A DNA stretch of 64,000 nucleotides from Physcomitrium patens (Eukaryota; Streptophyta; Bryopsida; Funariales; Funariaceae): assembly GCF_000002425.4 (NCBI RefSeq), contig NC_037263.1, positions 8,817,673-8,881,672 on the forward strand, in the 5' to 3' direction. The position numbers and the translations under genes are program-made. Shown here in pieces: positions 11,773-24,739 of the stretch (positions are counted from its first letter, which is position 1; each line of letters opens with the position of its first letter). The notes under the pieces were generated by a model. The model saw nothing but the letters and a program-made list of their open reading frames with translations. It did not search any database and was not told the DNA's origin.

Positions 11773-14700
11773 GTATAGAATGGGTAGATATTAGTTTTTA
11801 TAGGAAATTGATTAGATATTGGTAAAATTGATTAATCATCCATTAGATAGCCAATTTAAGAAGTAGGATGGATGAATTAGTCAAAAAAAGTGGTTAAGTA
11901 AGAAATATTGGTTAGAATCTCTGTTTCAAAGTAAGTATAAATGGAATGAAGAAGAAGTAGAAAGGACCAAATTGTGATACTTGTGAGCCATAGTAAGCTT
12001 GGTACTACCTCTTGTTTTTATTTTCTTTATAGAAGAAGGATAATGGATAGATTTTGAATAATGTAAAGTAAAATTCTGTAATAAAAAAGATTTGATTTAT
12101 ATGATGTTAAATAAAAAATTAAATTTATTATGTGTTGAATTATAAGTGGAGAATTAGAAAGTTGATAATTGAAGATGTTTGTGAAGTATGGATATAAATG
12201 GGAGAATTATAATACATTGATTATGGAGAGTTGAGAGTATTCTGTAAGAAGAAGTCTATGGAGTTTGGAATTATATGAACCAGATTACTGGATATGACAG
12301 TTAGTTTTAGAAAATTGTAGTGATTGGATTATAGAATGTTTTATATAGTCATTTAAGATAGTGCAATATTACATATTATTATTATTATTATAAGTTTAAA
12401 AAAGAAAAGAGACAATGAATGCATAAGATGGAATTATCAATTACAATATTTTATTTGTTAGAAGAAGTATTGATAGAATATAGAAGGCATTGTAGCATTC
12501 TTAGGTATTTTTAGCAAATCGGAAGATAATTAATTTTGTGACCCTAATGTGTAAACTCATGCAGATAGTTTATCTTCGTGTTCAAACTCTTCTTTAAAGA
12601 TTTATTTTGGGAACATATTTGAAGAATAAGTAAAATGAAAATTACATTTTGGTGCCACTATTAGGAGTTGACAATAGCATTGAAAGTTAGGAATTAACTG
12701 CCAAATGAGTGGTTTTGGATATTGCACAAAAAAGTTATAAAATTAATGCTGATTCAAAAGTAAAGCCAAATGTGTAATTAGATTGGAGATAGAAAGTAAT
12801 TTCAATATTATATGATGAAAGATTATAATTAATAAGAATGAGAGCATTGCACTCAGAAAAATATGCTAATTGAATGGAAGATAGAAGAGAGTACAAAAAA
12901 AAAAAAAAAAAAATATTGCAAGATGAGCAAGAATATAATCTAAAAAAAAAACAGCAATAGAATTGGATTAAACTATAGTTGCATACTTGTCGGCATATCC
13001 AAGTATACCTATAACCTAATAGACCTTTAATATTTTAGACATATATATCGTTAAAAAAATTGCCAAGAGCACTCGCCAAAAGTTCTATCAACAGTCCGAT
13101 GTCTCTCTTGAGCTTATTAACTAAAAGTGAAGGAGACACAAAAAAATTAGATGTTCCATTGGATACTTTTTTAATAGTAGATATAGCCAATTCCAGTAAG
13201 ACTGGTTCCTTAGAATGGCATAAATTGCTTGCTAATAAGGACCAATTTAGCATATTTTAAGATTTATCATTTTTACCTAAAATTCAATCAATAAAATTAT
13301 TTGTGGATAATAATAGAAAATTAAGGAGGCTTGAAATTTTAAAAAAGATAATTAGATAAGGTAGTATTTATTTTAATAAGGAATTAAATAAAACATTGTC
13401 ATCTTCAATGGTGGTGGATGATCTAGCAGTTCTAATTGCAATCCAAATGTGCATAGTGGATGATCATACAATTAACGTAGCTCCATTATCTACTTTTAGA
13501 GGATTGTAAGGTACAGATCCAAATTAATATTTGTCTCAATTCTTGATTGTATGTGTAGTCAATAATAGTAGAATTAAAGATATTTGGTTGAAATAGCTAC
13601 CAGCGACTTCGAAAGCGACAACGTTTGAATGGTATAATTGCCAGCCTGTAGACTAATTTCATGATTGGTATGGAAAGAATGTTATTATGATTAATTTCTA
13701 ACTACATGAGCTACGATGATTCCATCTAGGGGAGGTTATCAAATGTCAGCTTAAAATGAAGTAGTCAACAATTATCCAAGAATGATTGATTATGGTGCAA
13801 ATCTTAGTGCTAATCCGTAGAAAATAGTTAATGTTGTCGTATTATAGGCTATACTATCAACAACAATAGTTTTCTATTCTCCATACTTTCTATATCAAAA
13901 ACTAGTACCCACAAAAGGATTACTTAATAAAATAATATCAAAGGATCTAAATGAGGTTTAATTATTAATTTTGACAAAGAAGATGCATGAATTGGTTGTT
14001 AATCTGATAAAAGATAAGGAGAAGATGCATATATCAATCAATATATATTCTAATATTTGGTATAGTAATTGTAAAGGATAAGGCCATTTAATAATGGAAT
14101 GTTCTTTACTACCTCAAATAACTATGTAATGTACCTTTTATGGAAGTAAGCATGCCACTGCCAATTATTGGAATTTACTAAAACAACAAAAATTAGGAAG
14201 GATATTTTCAATATACATCCATTCAGAAACCAATTTCAAATTCTATTGTACCAATTGGATAATCGGGATCATTTATCTATCCAACCTGGAATAGATCCAA
14301 TAAATATATACTATTAAAGAATCAGAATAAGCAAGATACAAGTAAGTAGAAATCACCAAGATTGAATAGAAGAAAAGTGTGGAATAAGATACCTCTGACT
14401 TCCAACACCCTTTACTTATAGGTAGAGTTTACATCCATTGTGGCTCAATTTCATTCTCATTCATCTTTATTTCATCCAACTAAATCCTAGATTCTACTTA
14501 ATTTAGTTATTACTCCAAATCCTAGCTACCACTTAATCTACTTGCCACTATAAATTCTAGCCGCCATCTTGTTACTTTTCTATTACATTTTATTATCTTT
14601 TAACCATTAGCAACTTACGTTAAATGATATCTTTTATTTCTCCAACATTTATTTTATTATATACCAATAGAAACACTCAATATTCCTAATGGAATTGGAA

Positions 14701-14934
14701 GAAGACTACTTTGATGTTAGTGTTGCTCGTAGATAGGACATTATGCTAGTGAATGTCCCAATCCAAGAGCTAGTGATAAATATGCTCCAATATGTGGAAA
14801 TTGTAAGCAGTCAAGACATACATATCAGCAGTGCAATGCTCTGATTAATTTTAATAATCAAGACTAGCAGATCCAGATGCATAGTAAGATAAAGGATAAT
14901 AATCGGGGCCCATAAGATCACTCCTTATTTGCAC
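11773..14934 (+). mobile_element. Old family G remnant (G'): 5' LTR, gag, zinc-knuckle region
   Basis: An LTR of about 874 bp (11773-12646) matches the G LTRs at 19800 and 25355. It is followed by a weathered primer-binding motif (TTGGTGCCACT at 12648) and gag text homologous to 20.9-22.8 kb (for example near 13060-13260 and 13440-13640). A second zinc-knuckle block lies near 14.7-14.85 kb. No protease, RT or 3' LTR is seen. It is much more AT-shifted than G, with many breaks. A solo copia LTR is inserted at 14312. Confidence 0.7.
14312..14659 (-). repeat. Solo copia LTR with TSD TATAC
   Basis: A 348-bp copy of the copia LTR in minus orientation, flanked by TATAC at 14307-14311 and 14660-14664. 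The homologous empty site in element G (near 22595) has a single TATAC. This is a clean solo LTR left by recombination between two LTRs. Confidence 0.85.
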
Positions 14935-16033
14935 TAACACTACTTTCTTGCTTATTAAAATAAACCCTACACTCCAATAGTTACATTCCAAACAACAATG
15001 TTCAAAATGCTGAAGAAAACTTTGATTAAGTATCCCAATCCTAACCTATTTTTAATAGTGATTGTATTGAATTCTCAATAATCAACACACATCTGCAATA
15101 ATCTATCTTTTTTCTTCACAAATAGAATTGGGACTCATGTTGGAGATTTGAAATGGCATATAAAGTTCTTCGCTAGATTTTCTTTATTATATTCCTTGAA
15201 TTTAATTAATTTATTTTATAATAAATTGTAGATTGGTCCAAATGGTGGTTGAATTCCTTCTTGAAGATCAATTGAACAATTATAGAAATAATGTTCTAGA
15301 AGAGTATGTGCATTTTTGTTTTCAAATACATCTTAAAATTCTTAATATTGACTTGGAATGCCACTTAAAGTCTTTGCACCATTAGAAATGGATGTGGTAT
15401 AAATGATACAAGATGATCCTTCTTTTAGAGCATGCAAAAAAGCTCTTATATTTATAAATATAAGTTTAATTATATTAGACTTGTAATTTTTTACTTCATT
15501 AACTATATTCTTACTTATACTTTTAGAAGAGCTAACAGTACAAGAAATCCAATCTATTTAAAGATTTTATTTTTTTAACTACAATAAGCCAAAATAATTG
15601 GGTTAGAAGAAGAATTAATGATATTGAATACCACAAAGTTATTATAATTATTAGTTATTACTTCTATAAGAAGGACAATAAACTAAGTTGATGCATCGTA
15701 AGCATCAACTCCTTTAATTGCTCTTGTATTTGTGCCATTGCGCTCTTTATTTCAAAAAGCTCTACCATAATGTTACTTAAAAAAAAATATCTAATATCAC
15801 TTAAGAAAAGTAAAAGGAAAGATTTGAGAACAAAGAAGATATAGAAAATAATATTAGTTTAGAAGAGGGTAATCTACAACTTTTAATATCCTTATGTCTT
15901 ATTAAGAAAAAAAAAATAATCCACTCTTAATCAAAAAAAGATAAAGCTCTAATATTATAAGTATACTCTTATCAATCAATCAAGGACATGAATTGAAAGA
16001 ACATATATAAATTTGAGAAATCTATGTAAAAAG
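14935..16033 (-). mobile_element. Family K remnant K2: RT and protease region plus LTR start
   Basis: Weathered minus-strand pol text matches 49.6-50.6 kb, including an RT segment near 15.05-15.25 kb and a protease-linker region up to about 15.7 kb. A leader follows, then the first ~57 bases of a K LTR from about 15977. Copia C1 is inserted in that LTR, which resumes at 28143. The copy is old and heavily broken. Confidence 0.6.
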
Positions 16034-16345
16034 TGTTAAAATAAATGGAAGATAAGTTAGAAGGTAAAAGATATTATCTTAGATAAGTTGCTAATGGTCA
16101 AAGGGTAGCAAATGGATGAAGGAAAGTTACCAAGGTAGCGGTTAGGGTTTAAAGTGGCGGCTAGGTTAAGAGGAATCTATGATTTAGTTGGATGAAAGTA
16201 AGATAAATACTAGCCAAAATGGATGTAACCTCTACTTATAAATAAAGGGTATTGGAAGTGAGAGGTATCTCATTCCACACTTCTCTTATGTCTAACCTTG
16301 CTGATTTCTACTTACTTGTATCTTGCTTATTGTATTTCTTCAATA
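16034..16345 (+). repeat. C1 5' LTR
   Basis: Starts TGTTAAAATAAATGG and ends TTTCTTCAATA, so the terminus is TA rather than CA. It is the same length as the 3' LTR at 27826-28137. The leader to the gag start spans 16346-16827. Confidence 0.92.
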
Positions 16346-16827
16346 GGTTATAGGCCCACATATACTTTGTTGTGCTATACAAGTAAATTGAAGTCATTTA
16401 TTGGTTGTTGTTCTTGTGTGGAATAGATCTTATGGTATTTGCTGATGTTAGAGATTGTATGATCTAATCTAGTGTTTTGAATTGTGGAAGTTCCGATTTG
16501 GGCCTTATAGATCTTTTACATTATTTTGAAGGTTCTTAACTCCTAAGATTGAGTGATTAAGACCTTATACAAAGACCTTGATAGTGTCTTTGATTTTGTG
16601 GTGAGAAAGTGAGTTTTATGAGTGGAAGAAGTAGATGGTGAGGTTGATTGGAGTTCACATACTTGTTAGAAGCTTCAAAATTTGACTTGAGAGTGTATAG
16701 AGTGAAGAAACATTCATTTATTCACAAGAGGGCATTTTGAGATTATACTAGTACAAAATTGTTTTAGTGATTTTAAGCACATAGAGACTCTTTTTTTTTA
16801 TGCTTTTTGATAGACTTCTTCTAAGAC

Positions 16828-17457
16828 ATGGCTTCAAGTGAGGGTGAAGGTTTGAGACTGATTGAAAAGTTTGGAGGTGATAATTTCTACCATTGGAAGA
16901 TCAAAATGGAGCTTTTGTTGGCATCTTTAGACCTTTGGGACATTGTAGATGAAAGTGAAGAGCCTCTAAGTATGCATGCTGATGCTAAAGAGAGGAAGGA
17001 ATTCACAAGATGTCAAAAGAAGGCTTTTGGCATGATTGCCACCAATTTGGATGAAGCCAATTTTTCTCACATCATTTCTTGCAAAGGACTAGTAGAAGCA
17101 TGGAAGACTCTTTGCAATATATATGAGAGCAAAAGCTTATCTAACATCATCTTCACAAAGAGGAAATTCTTCACTTGTAAGATGGAAGAAGGTGAAGATC
17201 TCATGGCTCATGTCAATAAAGTAAAAGCCCTTGCTAATCAACTTGCAATTATTGACAAGCCTTTAGAAGAGAGTGATATTGTCATGACCTTGCATATGAG
17301 CCTTCCCAAGTCCTACAACTACCTCATTGTGGCATTGCAGTCCATCAAGGTAAAAGAACTCACAATGAATTACGTCACCACAAGACTTACCCATGAAGTG
17401 ACCAAGAAGAAAGTAAAAAAGCGCCAAAGTGAGGATTCGGCTCTCTCTTCAAGATAA
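16828..17457 (+). pseudogene. C1 gag (UBN2-like)
   Basis: This 209-codon open segment starts MASSEGEGLRLIEKFGG. It carries the copia gag signature (FYHWKIKMELLLASLDLWDIV, WKTLCNIYES, KRKFFTCKMEEGEDL, HVNKVKALANQLA) and ends in a basic tail before the zinc knuckle. It is nearly identical to copia B at 8951-9463 but reaches further downstream. Gag forms the particle in the cytoplasm. Confidence 0.87.
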
Positions 17458-17920
17458 GGCAAGGGGAGTCATCCTAACCAACATAGCAATGTAAGAACTT
17501 GCTTCATTTGTGGAAAACCAGGTCACTTTGCTCGGAATTGCTACAAGGCTAAGAAAGGAGATAGAGAAAGTACAAACAATGCTCGTGATGAATATGGAGG
17601 TGATGATTATGCATTCATCGCAAGTGAAGGCATTTCTATGGCTGCCATGTCCAAGTGGATTATTGATTCTGGTGCCTCTAAGCACATGACTCTATAGAAG
17701 TGTTCATTTGACCTTTATGAAGAGATTTCAAGAAAAAATATCCTCATGGGAGACAATGGCATAGTACAAGCTATTAGAATGGGCTCCATTGTTATAAAGA
17801 TTGTTGTGAAAGGCCAAACCAAGAGGATCAGATTGAAGGACATCTTACATATGCCAAAGATGAAGAAAAATCTTTTCTTGATGAGTAAACTTGTTTCACA
17901 TGGTTGTAAAGTTTAATTTG
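17458..17920 (+). pseudogene. C1 CCHC knuckle and protease
   Basis: A CCHC knuckle, CFICGKPGHFARNC, is encoded around 17499-17541, followed by WIIDSGASKHMT near 17657-17692. This is the DSGA active site of a copia aspartic protease. An NILMGDNG block and LKDILHMPKMKKNLFLMSKL follow, as is usual between protease and integrase. Confidence 0.82.
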
Positions 17921-17937
17921 ATAAGAATGGATGTTTT

Positions 17938-18871
17938 GTGAAGACATTGAAAGGAGATCATATTGCAAAGGGCTTTAGAGATGGCAATTTCTACTTTATC
18001 AAGTGTAAGAAGGTGAATGGAATTGAAGTGGCGACATTTGCTGAATTTCCTCAAGATCAAGACAAGTTTGGCATTTGGCATCGACACCTTGGTCATTTGA
18101 ATGCCAAGAACATGAAGGAACTCCAATCCATGGTAAGTGGCTTAGATCTTGGTCATATAAGCCACAATGCTATGACACTTGCTTGTGAAGGTTGTTTTCA
18201 AGGCAAACAACAAAGGGCCTCATTTCCAAGTAGAGTTGTAACATGTGCAACCAAATTATTGGAGATTGTCCATTCTGATGTTTGTAGACCTATGAAGATG
18301 CCATCAATAGGAGGTACAAGGTATTTTGTCACATTCATTGATGACTTTTCAAAGAAAGTATGGATTTTCATCCTCAAAGCATAGAGTGAGTGTTTCACAA
18401 GGTTTAAGGAATTTAAAGCACTTGTGGAGAAGCAATGTGAATGTAAAATCAATGTATTACGTACAGACAATAGAAGTGAATATATGTCAAAGCAATTCAA
18501 TGATTTCTTAAAGTTGCATGGTATTGCAAGATAAATCTCTACTCCTTATATTCCACAACAAAATGGAGTTGTTGAAAGAATAAATTGGACCATTGTAGAG
18601 ATGGCAAGAAGTATGCTTCATACATAACACCTTGAATATGAATTTTGGGTGGAAGCAGTGGTGAATGCAGTATACACAAGAAATAGGTGTCCTACAAGTG
18701 TACTTCCATCAATGACGCGAGAAGAAGCTTGGAGTGGGAGATAACCTTGAGTTTCTTACATAAGGACCTTTGGATGCATAGCATATGAAAAGATACCAGA
18801 TTATATGAGATCAAAATTTGATGCAAAAGGTATAAAATATATGTTTGTTGGATATTGTGAAAGTACAAAGG
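17938..18871 (+). pseudogene. C1 integrase
   Basis: GAG-pre-integrase text (WHRHLGHLNAKNM and CEGCFQGKQQRASFP) supplies the HHCC zinc module. The core carries HSDVCRPMKMPSIGGTRYF and FIDDFSKKVW. The later core and C-terminal text reach the KGIKYMFVGYCE region, where the solo K LTR begins. It catalyses insertion of the DNA copy in related elements. Confidence 0.8.
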
Positions 18872-19432
18872 TGTCAAGGACAAGAACTTGATGAAAAAGC
18901 AATTCAGACAAGTGAACCTTTACTCAAAGAAAGGTAACAAAATATAAATAAACAAGTATGTATATTGAAAGAGGAACTAGAATGGCTATTGCCAAAAGAC
19001 AAGAAAATTAGAGATCCTTGAAACTAGACTGGAAGTAAGAAAGGAGTTGACAAGAGTGAAGAAGGCTTCACTCTTGTCTCTATATATACTATCTAACTAG
19101 GGGCTACGTGGCGACGTTCTATAGGACCTCTAATAAGTATTGACTTTGTACGACATATGCCTTGACTTACAAGGCAAGTTTTTCTACGTGTGGGCCACAT
19201 TGTTAGCTTGGTCTTTAAGCTAATAACATGTGTGGTACATGGCTAACTTGTTTACCACGTTTCTAATCCAAAAAGTTAATTTAAGACACCTATAAAGTCA
19301 AAGTAACATCTATGAAGCTTCTAGGAAGCTTCCATATCAAATACTATAGAATTAATTTACTTTTATCTACTTTTACTTACTTCTACCTATTTATATATAT
19401 AATTACTGATTTATATGAGTATGTCCATGACA
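18872..19432 (-). repeat. Solo family K LTR with TSD AAAGG
   Basis: The 561-bp segment begins TGTCAAGGACAAG and ends ATGTCCATGACA, giving 11-base inverted ends. AAAGG is duplicated on both sides (18867-18871 and 19433-19437). The empty site is visible in copia B. It is the best-preserved K LTR here. Other copies are at 11366-11772, 15977-16033 with 28143-28690, and 50721-51262. Confidence 0.88.
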
Positions 19433-19799
19433 AAAGGCTTATAGGCTCATATATTTGGAGACTAAAAAATTCATCAAAAGTCGTGATGTTGAGTTTTTTA
19501 AGCACAACAGTGCTTGTGAGCACTTGGAGATGTGTCTAAGTGGGAGTAATGGTGTGTTTGTTGATACATCTTTAAATTCAGCAAAGAAGGAAGAAGACAA
19601 AGACAATGATGGTTGTAAAGGTGGAAATGAAGATGAAGAGACAAAGAAGCTGGACAAGAAGGCGTCTACAATTGCTGAGACCAACAATGAAGAACATGAA
19701 GATGTTGATGATGATGGTGATGAGAATTATGAACCTTTGAGTGAAAAAAGACTATCTTCAAAAAAAAAGAAGGTTGGAGGTGACCATGGAGTGCAACAA
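19433..19799 (+). pseudogene. C1 integrase C-terminus and linker
   Basis: Copia linker between the solo K LTR and element G. It reads SRDVEFFKH, then an acidic and lysine-rich spacer with EDKDNDGCKGGNEDEE, like copia B at 7109-7531. It stops at the AACAA target duplication of element G. Confidence 0.75.
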
Positions 19800-20565
19800 T
19801 ATAGAATAAGTAGTTATTTTTAGAATATAGATACCTAGTGTATAGTGTAAACAAGGATAGATAACTGCTGAAAAGGTGGTTCAGAAGGTAGAATGGATGA
19901 ATAGTCAGGAAAAGTAGTTATCATCTGTAGTATAGGAGTTGGTATCTCGGGGTAGTATAAGGAGGATGGAAGAGGGGAAGAAAATGCCAGACTATGAGAG
20001 TTGTAAGCCGGGGTAAGTTTGGTGCTACCTCTTTTCTTTTGTTTGTTATTTTCTTTAAATAAGAGGATTGAGAGTTTCTGAATATTGTAAAGTGAATTAT
20101 GGAATGGAAATGTGATTGGTATTATTTGAGAAGAAGAAAGATTGAATGCTAAAATATGATTGTAGTTCAGCAAAGAGAATGAGTTTGTATTTGTGTGAAA
20201 CAGTGTAATATGAATGGCAGTTCTGTGTGAAGAATTCCAGTGATTGGAACAAGGATAATTGTGTGATGAAAGCTGTAAGGGCGCAGTATTACAGTTGGAG
20301 ATTATGAGGGTGAATATATTGGTGGAAATAGTAGTTATTGGTATGACTAAATTGTTGTAAGGAAGAGACCGATAAGGTGAAGGAGGAGATTATAGTTTCC
20401 TTGTGTATTTAGATATTGGAAATAGAGATGATACATTCAGGAGGTAATTGATTGTGTGACCCTAACGTGAACGCTTAAGCAACTAGTCATTTCCTGTGTT
20501 CGAATCTCCCTATATGAGTTTATGCTGAGAGGTTTCTTCTAGAATAAATAAAACAAGCACTCACA
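19800..20565 (+). repeat. Element G 5' LTR
   Basis: 766 bp, ending ACTCACA directly before the primer-binding site. Near its end (20496-20510) it carries GTGTTCGAATCTCC, which resembles the pol III B box. Related LTRs are at 11773-12646, 25355-26120 and 55788-56550 (minus). Confidence 0.9.
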
Positions 20566-20568
20566 TTT

Positions 20569-20587
20569 TGGCGCCGCTGCCGAGGAG
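20569..20587 (+). other. Primer-binding site of element G
   Basis: TGGCGCCGCTGCCGAGGAG lies three bases after the LTR. It closely resembles the TGGCGCCGTTGCCGGGG primer site known from plant Athila/Tat elements, usually ascribed to tRNA-Asp. Confidence 0.8.
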
Positions 20588-20906
20588 TGATAATAGCTTT
20601 GAATGTTAGGAATTAATTACCAAACGTGTGAGAAAATTGGCAATGGAAGACGATTTCAGTAGTGTTTGAAGGAAGAGTATGGTTATTAAGAATGAGAATT
20701 TAACAGCAAAGAGAAAAAAGCAATCAAAGAAAAGAAAAGAGAGATCACAAGCAAGAAATTTGTTGCGTAATGAGTGAGATCGCAAATTAAAAAAAAAGCA
20801 TTGACAAAGTTGGATTAAGTCGTGGTTGCATGCCTATCAGCATATTCGATCGTATCCGAAAGACGATCGACCTCTAATATTTTAGAAGTACATACCATTA
20901 AAGAAA

Positions 20907-22850
20907 TTGCCAAGAGCACTCGCGGGGAGCACTGCTAATAGTCCAGCAAACCTCTCAAAGCCACTAACAAAAAATGAGGAAGGCATAGAGGAATTAGATA
21001 TCCCACTAGGTATCTTCTCAATTGGAAATACGTCTGATCCTAACAAGACTGGTTCTGAAGATCGACATAAATCACTTGCGAATAAAGACCAATTCAGAGT
21101 ATATCAAAACCTGTCATTTTCACCTCATATTCAACCAGTAAAATTATTTGGAGATAATAATAGTCAATCGAGAAGGCCTAGAAGTCTGAAAAAGACTTTT
21201 ATGGGAGACAATTTTTGTTTTAATAAGAAATTGAGCGGAACACCTGCATCTTTAATGACGTCCAAAGGACTAGCAGTTCCAATTGCAGTTCAAATGGGTG
21301 CAGTGGGTGATCGAACGACTAGCGTCGTGCCATTATCTACTTTTCGGAATTTGCCAGGTGCGGATCCAGATCAACATTTGTCTCAATTCTTGATGGCATA
21401 TGTAGCCAATAATGGAAGAACAGAAGATATTTGGCTAAGATGGCTGCCAATGACATTGAAAGACATAGCGTTTGAGTAGTATAATCGCCAACCTGTGGGA
21501 CAATTTATCAATTGGGAGGTATTGAAAAATACATTTTTAGCCCATTTTCGACCAATTGGTTTTGAAGAACGTCTTAGAATAAAATTAATGAACAACAGAA
21601 TGGTACCAGGGAAAGCAATACAGTCATATTATGGTCGTTTAGTGGATATACTTCAAAAATGGCCAAATAACCAAATGTCAGAATCATTTGTATTATCCAT
21701 ATTGGTTAATGGACTACACCCACCAGAATTGAAAATGTTTGTAAAGGAGGCCCAATCAGCCACCATTGCATCATCTCTTGAGCAAATAAAAGTATGTGAG
21801 GAATGTCACTATGACCAGAACTTAACAGTTGGAGCCACGATGATTCCATCTCAAAAAGGTTATCAAATGACAAATTGGAATGACGCATCGAGAAGTTATC
21901 TGGGATGGAATGATTATGGTACAATTCCACAGGGAATAGTGGATGTCGTTCCATTGCAAGCTGTACCACCATCATCATTACACCCGTATGTGCCTTATTC
22001 CATATATCAGAAACCAATACCTATAAATGAATTGCCAAATGCATTGGTATCAAGGGATCCCAATGAGTCAGTTCTGTTAACATTGACAAAAAAAATGGAT
22101 GTATTGGTTGTGAATTTGGCAAAGAATAAAGAAAAAAAGCATAAACCAATCAATATGCGTTTCAATGTCTGGTACAGCAATTGTAAGGGGCAAGGTCATT
22201 TAGTAACAGAATATCCTTCACCACCCCAAATGACTATACAATGTATCTTTTGTGGGGGCAAGCATATTACCACCAACTGTTGGAATTTACAGAAGCAACA
22301 ATACCTTAGTAATCAGATAATGACTCAACCAACTTCGTGGAATGTCAATCAAGTACAAACAAATAATAGGTTTGGCTGAAATGGAAATCGAGCGAATAAA
22401 CAAAACAGGAATTATTCTAATTTCCTCAACTCTGAATTTCACCAAGAAGGTGTATCCTATACTCACGGATTGGCGATGAACCAACTAGGATACCATCAAT
22501 ATCCACCCATGATGAAGCCAATGCCAGACTCTATAGTAACAATGGGTTAATCAGGATCCTTTACTCATCCGACATGGAACAGATCTAGCCGTTGTATACC
22601 AGTAGAGACATCTATTATCCCTGAAGGAGTTGGCAAGAGACCACTTCGTTGCTATCGTTGCAAACAAATCAGACATTATATGAGTGAATGTCCTAATCCA
22701 AGGGCCAGTGATGACTATACTCCAATATGTGGAAATTGTAAGCAGTCTGGTTACACTTATCAACAGTACAATGTGCCCTTTAATTATAATAATCGGGACC
22801 AGCAAATATAAACAAGCCAACCGACGGAGGACAAAGGCCCTGTTCAACGA
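20907..22850 (+). pseudogene. Element G gag with several zinc knuckles
   Basis: Open segments at 20907-21479 and 21495-22379 carry a retrotransposon-gag domain. It reads VPLSTFRNLPGADPDQHLSQFLMAY, a WLRWLPMTLKDIAFE helix and LRIKLMNNRMVPGKAIQSYYGRL. Four CCHC-like or partial knuckles follow, including CIFCGGKHITTNCW (22246-22287) and CYRCKQIRHYMSEC (22651-22692). That number is more than the one or two usual for Ty3/gypsy. The gag packages element RNA. A weathered copy is in G' at 13.0-14.9 kb. Confidence 0.78.
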
Positions 22851-24143
22851 GACTCACTAGTACATCATGTCGAGGTGGTGAACGTAGTGCTTACCAGAGG
22901 CCAACAAAAAGACAAGAATCTAATTTAAGACATGGATGAACTAATCGCAGGAGAGCAAGTAGCGTCGTCTATGGGGCTAAACGAACCAATATTAGTATTG
23001 AGACATATCCCAATATTGAAACCTCAACAGACTGAAGAACCCAATTTGGTCCCATGTGCCAATTTGCCGGGACCATCAAGATCGATTCCAACTGACTAGG
23101 TACCAATACATGTACAGCCCAATAAAAGATCTTACGCATTAAAGGAACCTTTAGTAGTAGACAAATTAGCGAAGTTACCAACGGCAATCCCAATTGCCAG
23201 GAAGGAATTGCTGCCGAACGGAATAAAATCGAAACCAATAAAACGTAAAAGAGTATTGGGAATTACTCTCAATATGGAATCCTATGATATTCTGAGGGAT
23301 TTGGATGTTATTCAGCCTTCAATTATAATGAAGCAACTTTTGGCTGTAGCACCGAAATATCAATCTACATTGAATTCAACGTTAATACGACGAAGATCCC
23401 GCACTAAAGAAATTCATGAAGTTAGCTTAAACCCAGATCCGAGATCACCAACAATCGATGTATCAATCGATGGCGTTTTAATTCCAGGGGTACAAGTCGA
23501 TAGTGGCTCCAGTGTGAATTAAATGAACGCGGATATAATGGATGACTTGGATCTAAAGCAATTGCTACCTACGGCATTGGTCTTGCGAATGGCAGATCAT
23601 AGTCGAGTAAAGCCAATGGAAATCTTACGCAATATTGCCACTGTAATCGCAGGATTGACATACAAAATTGATTATATTGTATTTCGATTACAGAGTTCTA
23701 CATTATCATATCCCATTTTATTGGACAGACCTTGGCTTTATCAAGCCAAAGCTAAGAACGATTGGAACCGAGGTACATTGATAATTAGAAAAGGCTGGGA
23801 TCAAATTGTTCTACAGATGTACCCGATACAATATCATGGAGAGTCTCAATTATCAGCATCTGAATTAACGTCGAACAATGAGCTTAGCTCCGATGATGAT
23901 GCAGTAGCTCCAATTACGGAGGCGCCTATGGAGGCAGCACTATACCCTGGAATGGTGTACCAATGTAGAGATCCGGGGGAGTACTTGATATACCCGATGG
24001 ACTCGAAAAACTCGGATTATGTTAGTACTGATTGGATGACCAAGTATGATGTGCACCATGTTAGTGCCCTGGACACAAGATTCAGTACTTCATACATGTC
24101 GAACTTACCGACTAACTTTAAACCAACGCGGGGGTTGAAATAG
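22851..24143 (+). pseudogene. Element G aspartic protease region
   Basis: The segment after gag contains GVQVDSGSSVN (about 23488-23520), the DSG active site of a retropepsin, and then DLDLKQLLPTALVLRMADHSRVKP and LSYPILLDRPWLYQAK, which match a gypsy protease fold. An acidic linker follows. The matching region in element H is 63174-63947 on the minus strand. Confidence 0.75.
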
Positions 24144-24650
24144 AACATCACCGTTGCACCTTTATGTCAAACTATCAACTTGGCGACCACAGCAGAACCT
24201 CGGACAATTAAGGTCTACGAAGGTATTAAGGAACAAGAGTTGACCTGCTGGACCGAATTTTTCTTGCATCATAAATTTGCTTTTACTTGAACTTATGATG
24301 ATTTAAAAGGTATTCTCGTTGAATTTTGTGAGCATCGTATCATTTTAGAGGAGAATGCTAAACCGGTACGACAGAGGCAATATCGCCTTAATCCTAAATA
24401 TTCCCTCATGGTGAAGGAGGAATTGGACAAGCTTCTTGCAGTTGGTTTTATTTACCCGGTACCAAATAGTGAATGAGTTTTTCCAATCATGATGGTACAG
24501 AAAAAGAATGGGAATTGTCAAGATTTTTGGAAACTTAATGTGGCCACCAAGAAAGATTACTTCTCATTACCTTTAACGGACAGTATGGGTAACATGTCAT
24601 TATCACCAGGTAGTAAAAGAATAGGAATGGGACACCAGTTAAAGTCATTC
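24144..24650 (+). pseudogene. Element G RT N-terminal part
   Basis: RT N-terminal text is readable: a KPVRQRQYRLNPKY-like stretch, VKEELDKLLAVGFIYPVPN, then MMVQKKNGN and KLNVATKKDYFSLPLTDSM. The catalytic YxDD or FxDD region is not recognisable downstream. The corresponding piece of H lies near 61.0-61.23 and 63.06-63.17 kb. Confidence 0.7.
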
Positions 24651-24739
24651 TGTGGTGTTGTTTTGGGTTGGCTGGAGTGCCATTTTTTTGTATTTCTTGT
24701 GTTTTCAAGAGTAGTAGTTTCAGTTAAGAGTTAATAGTG

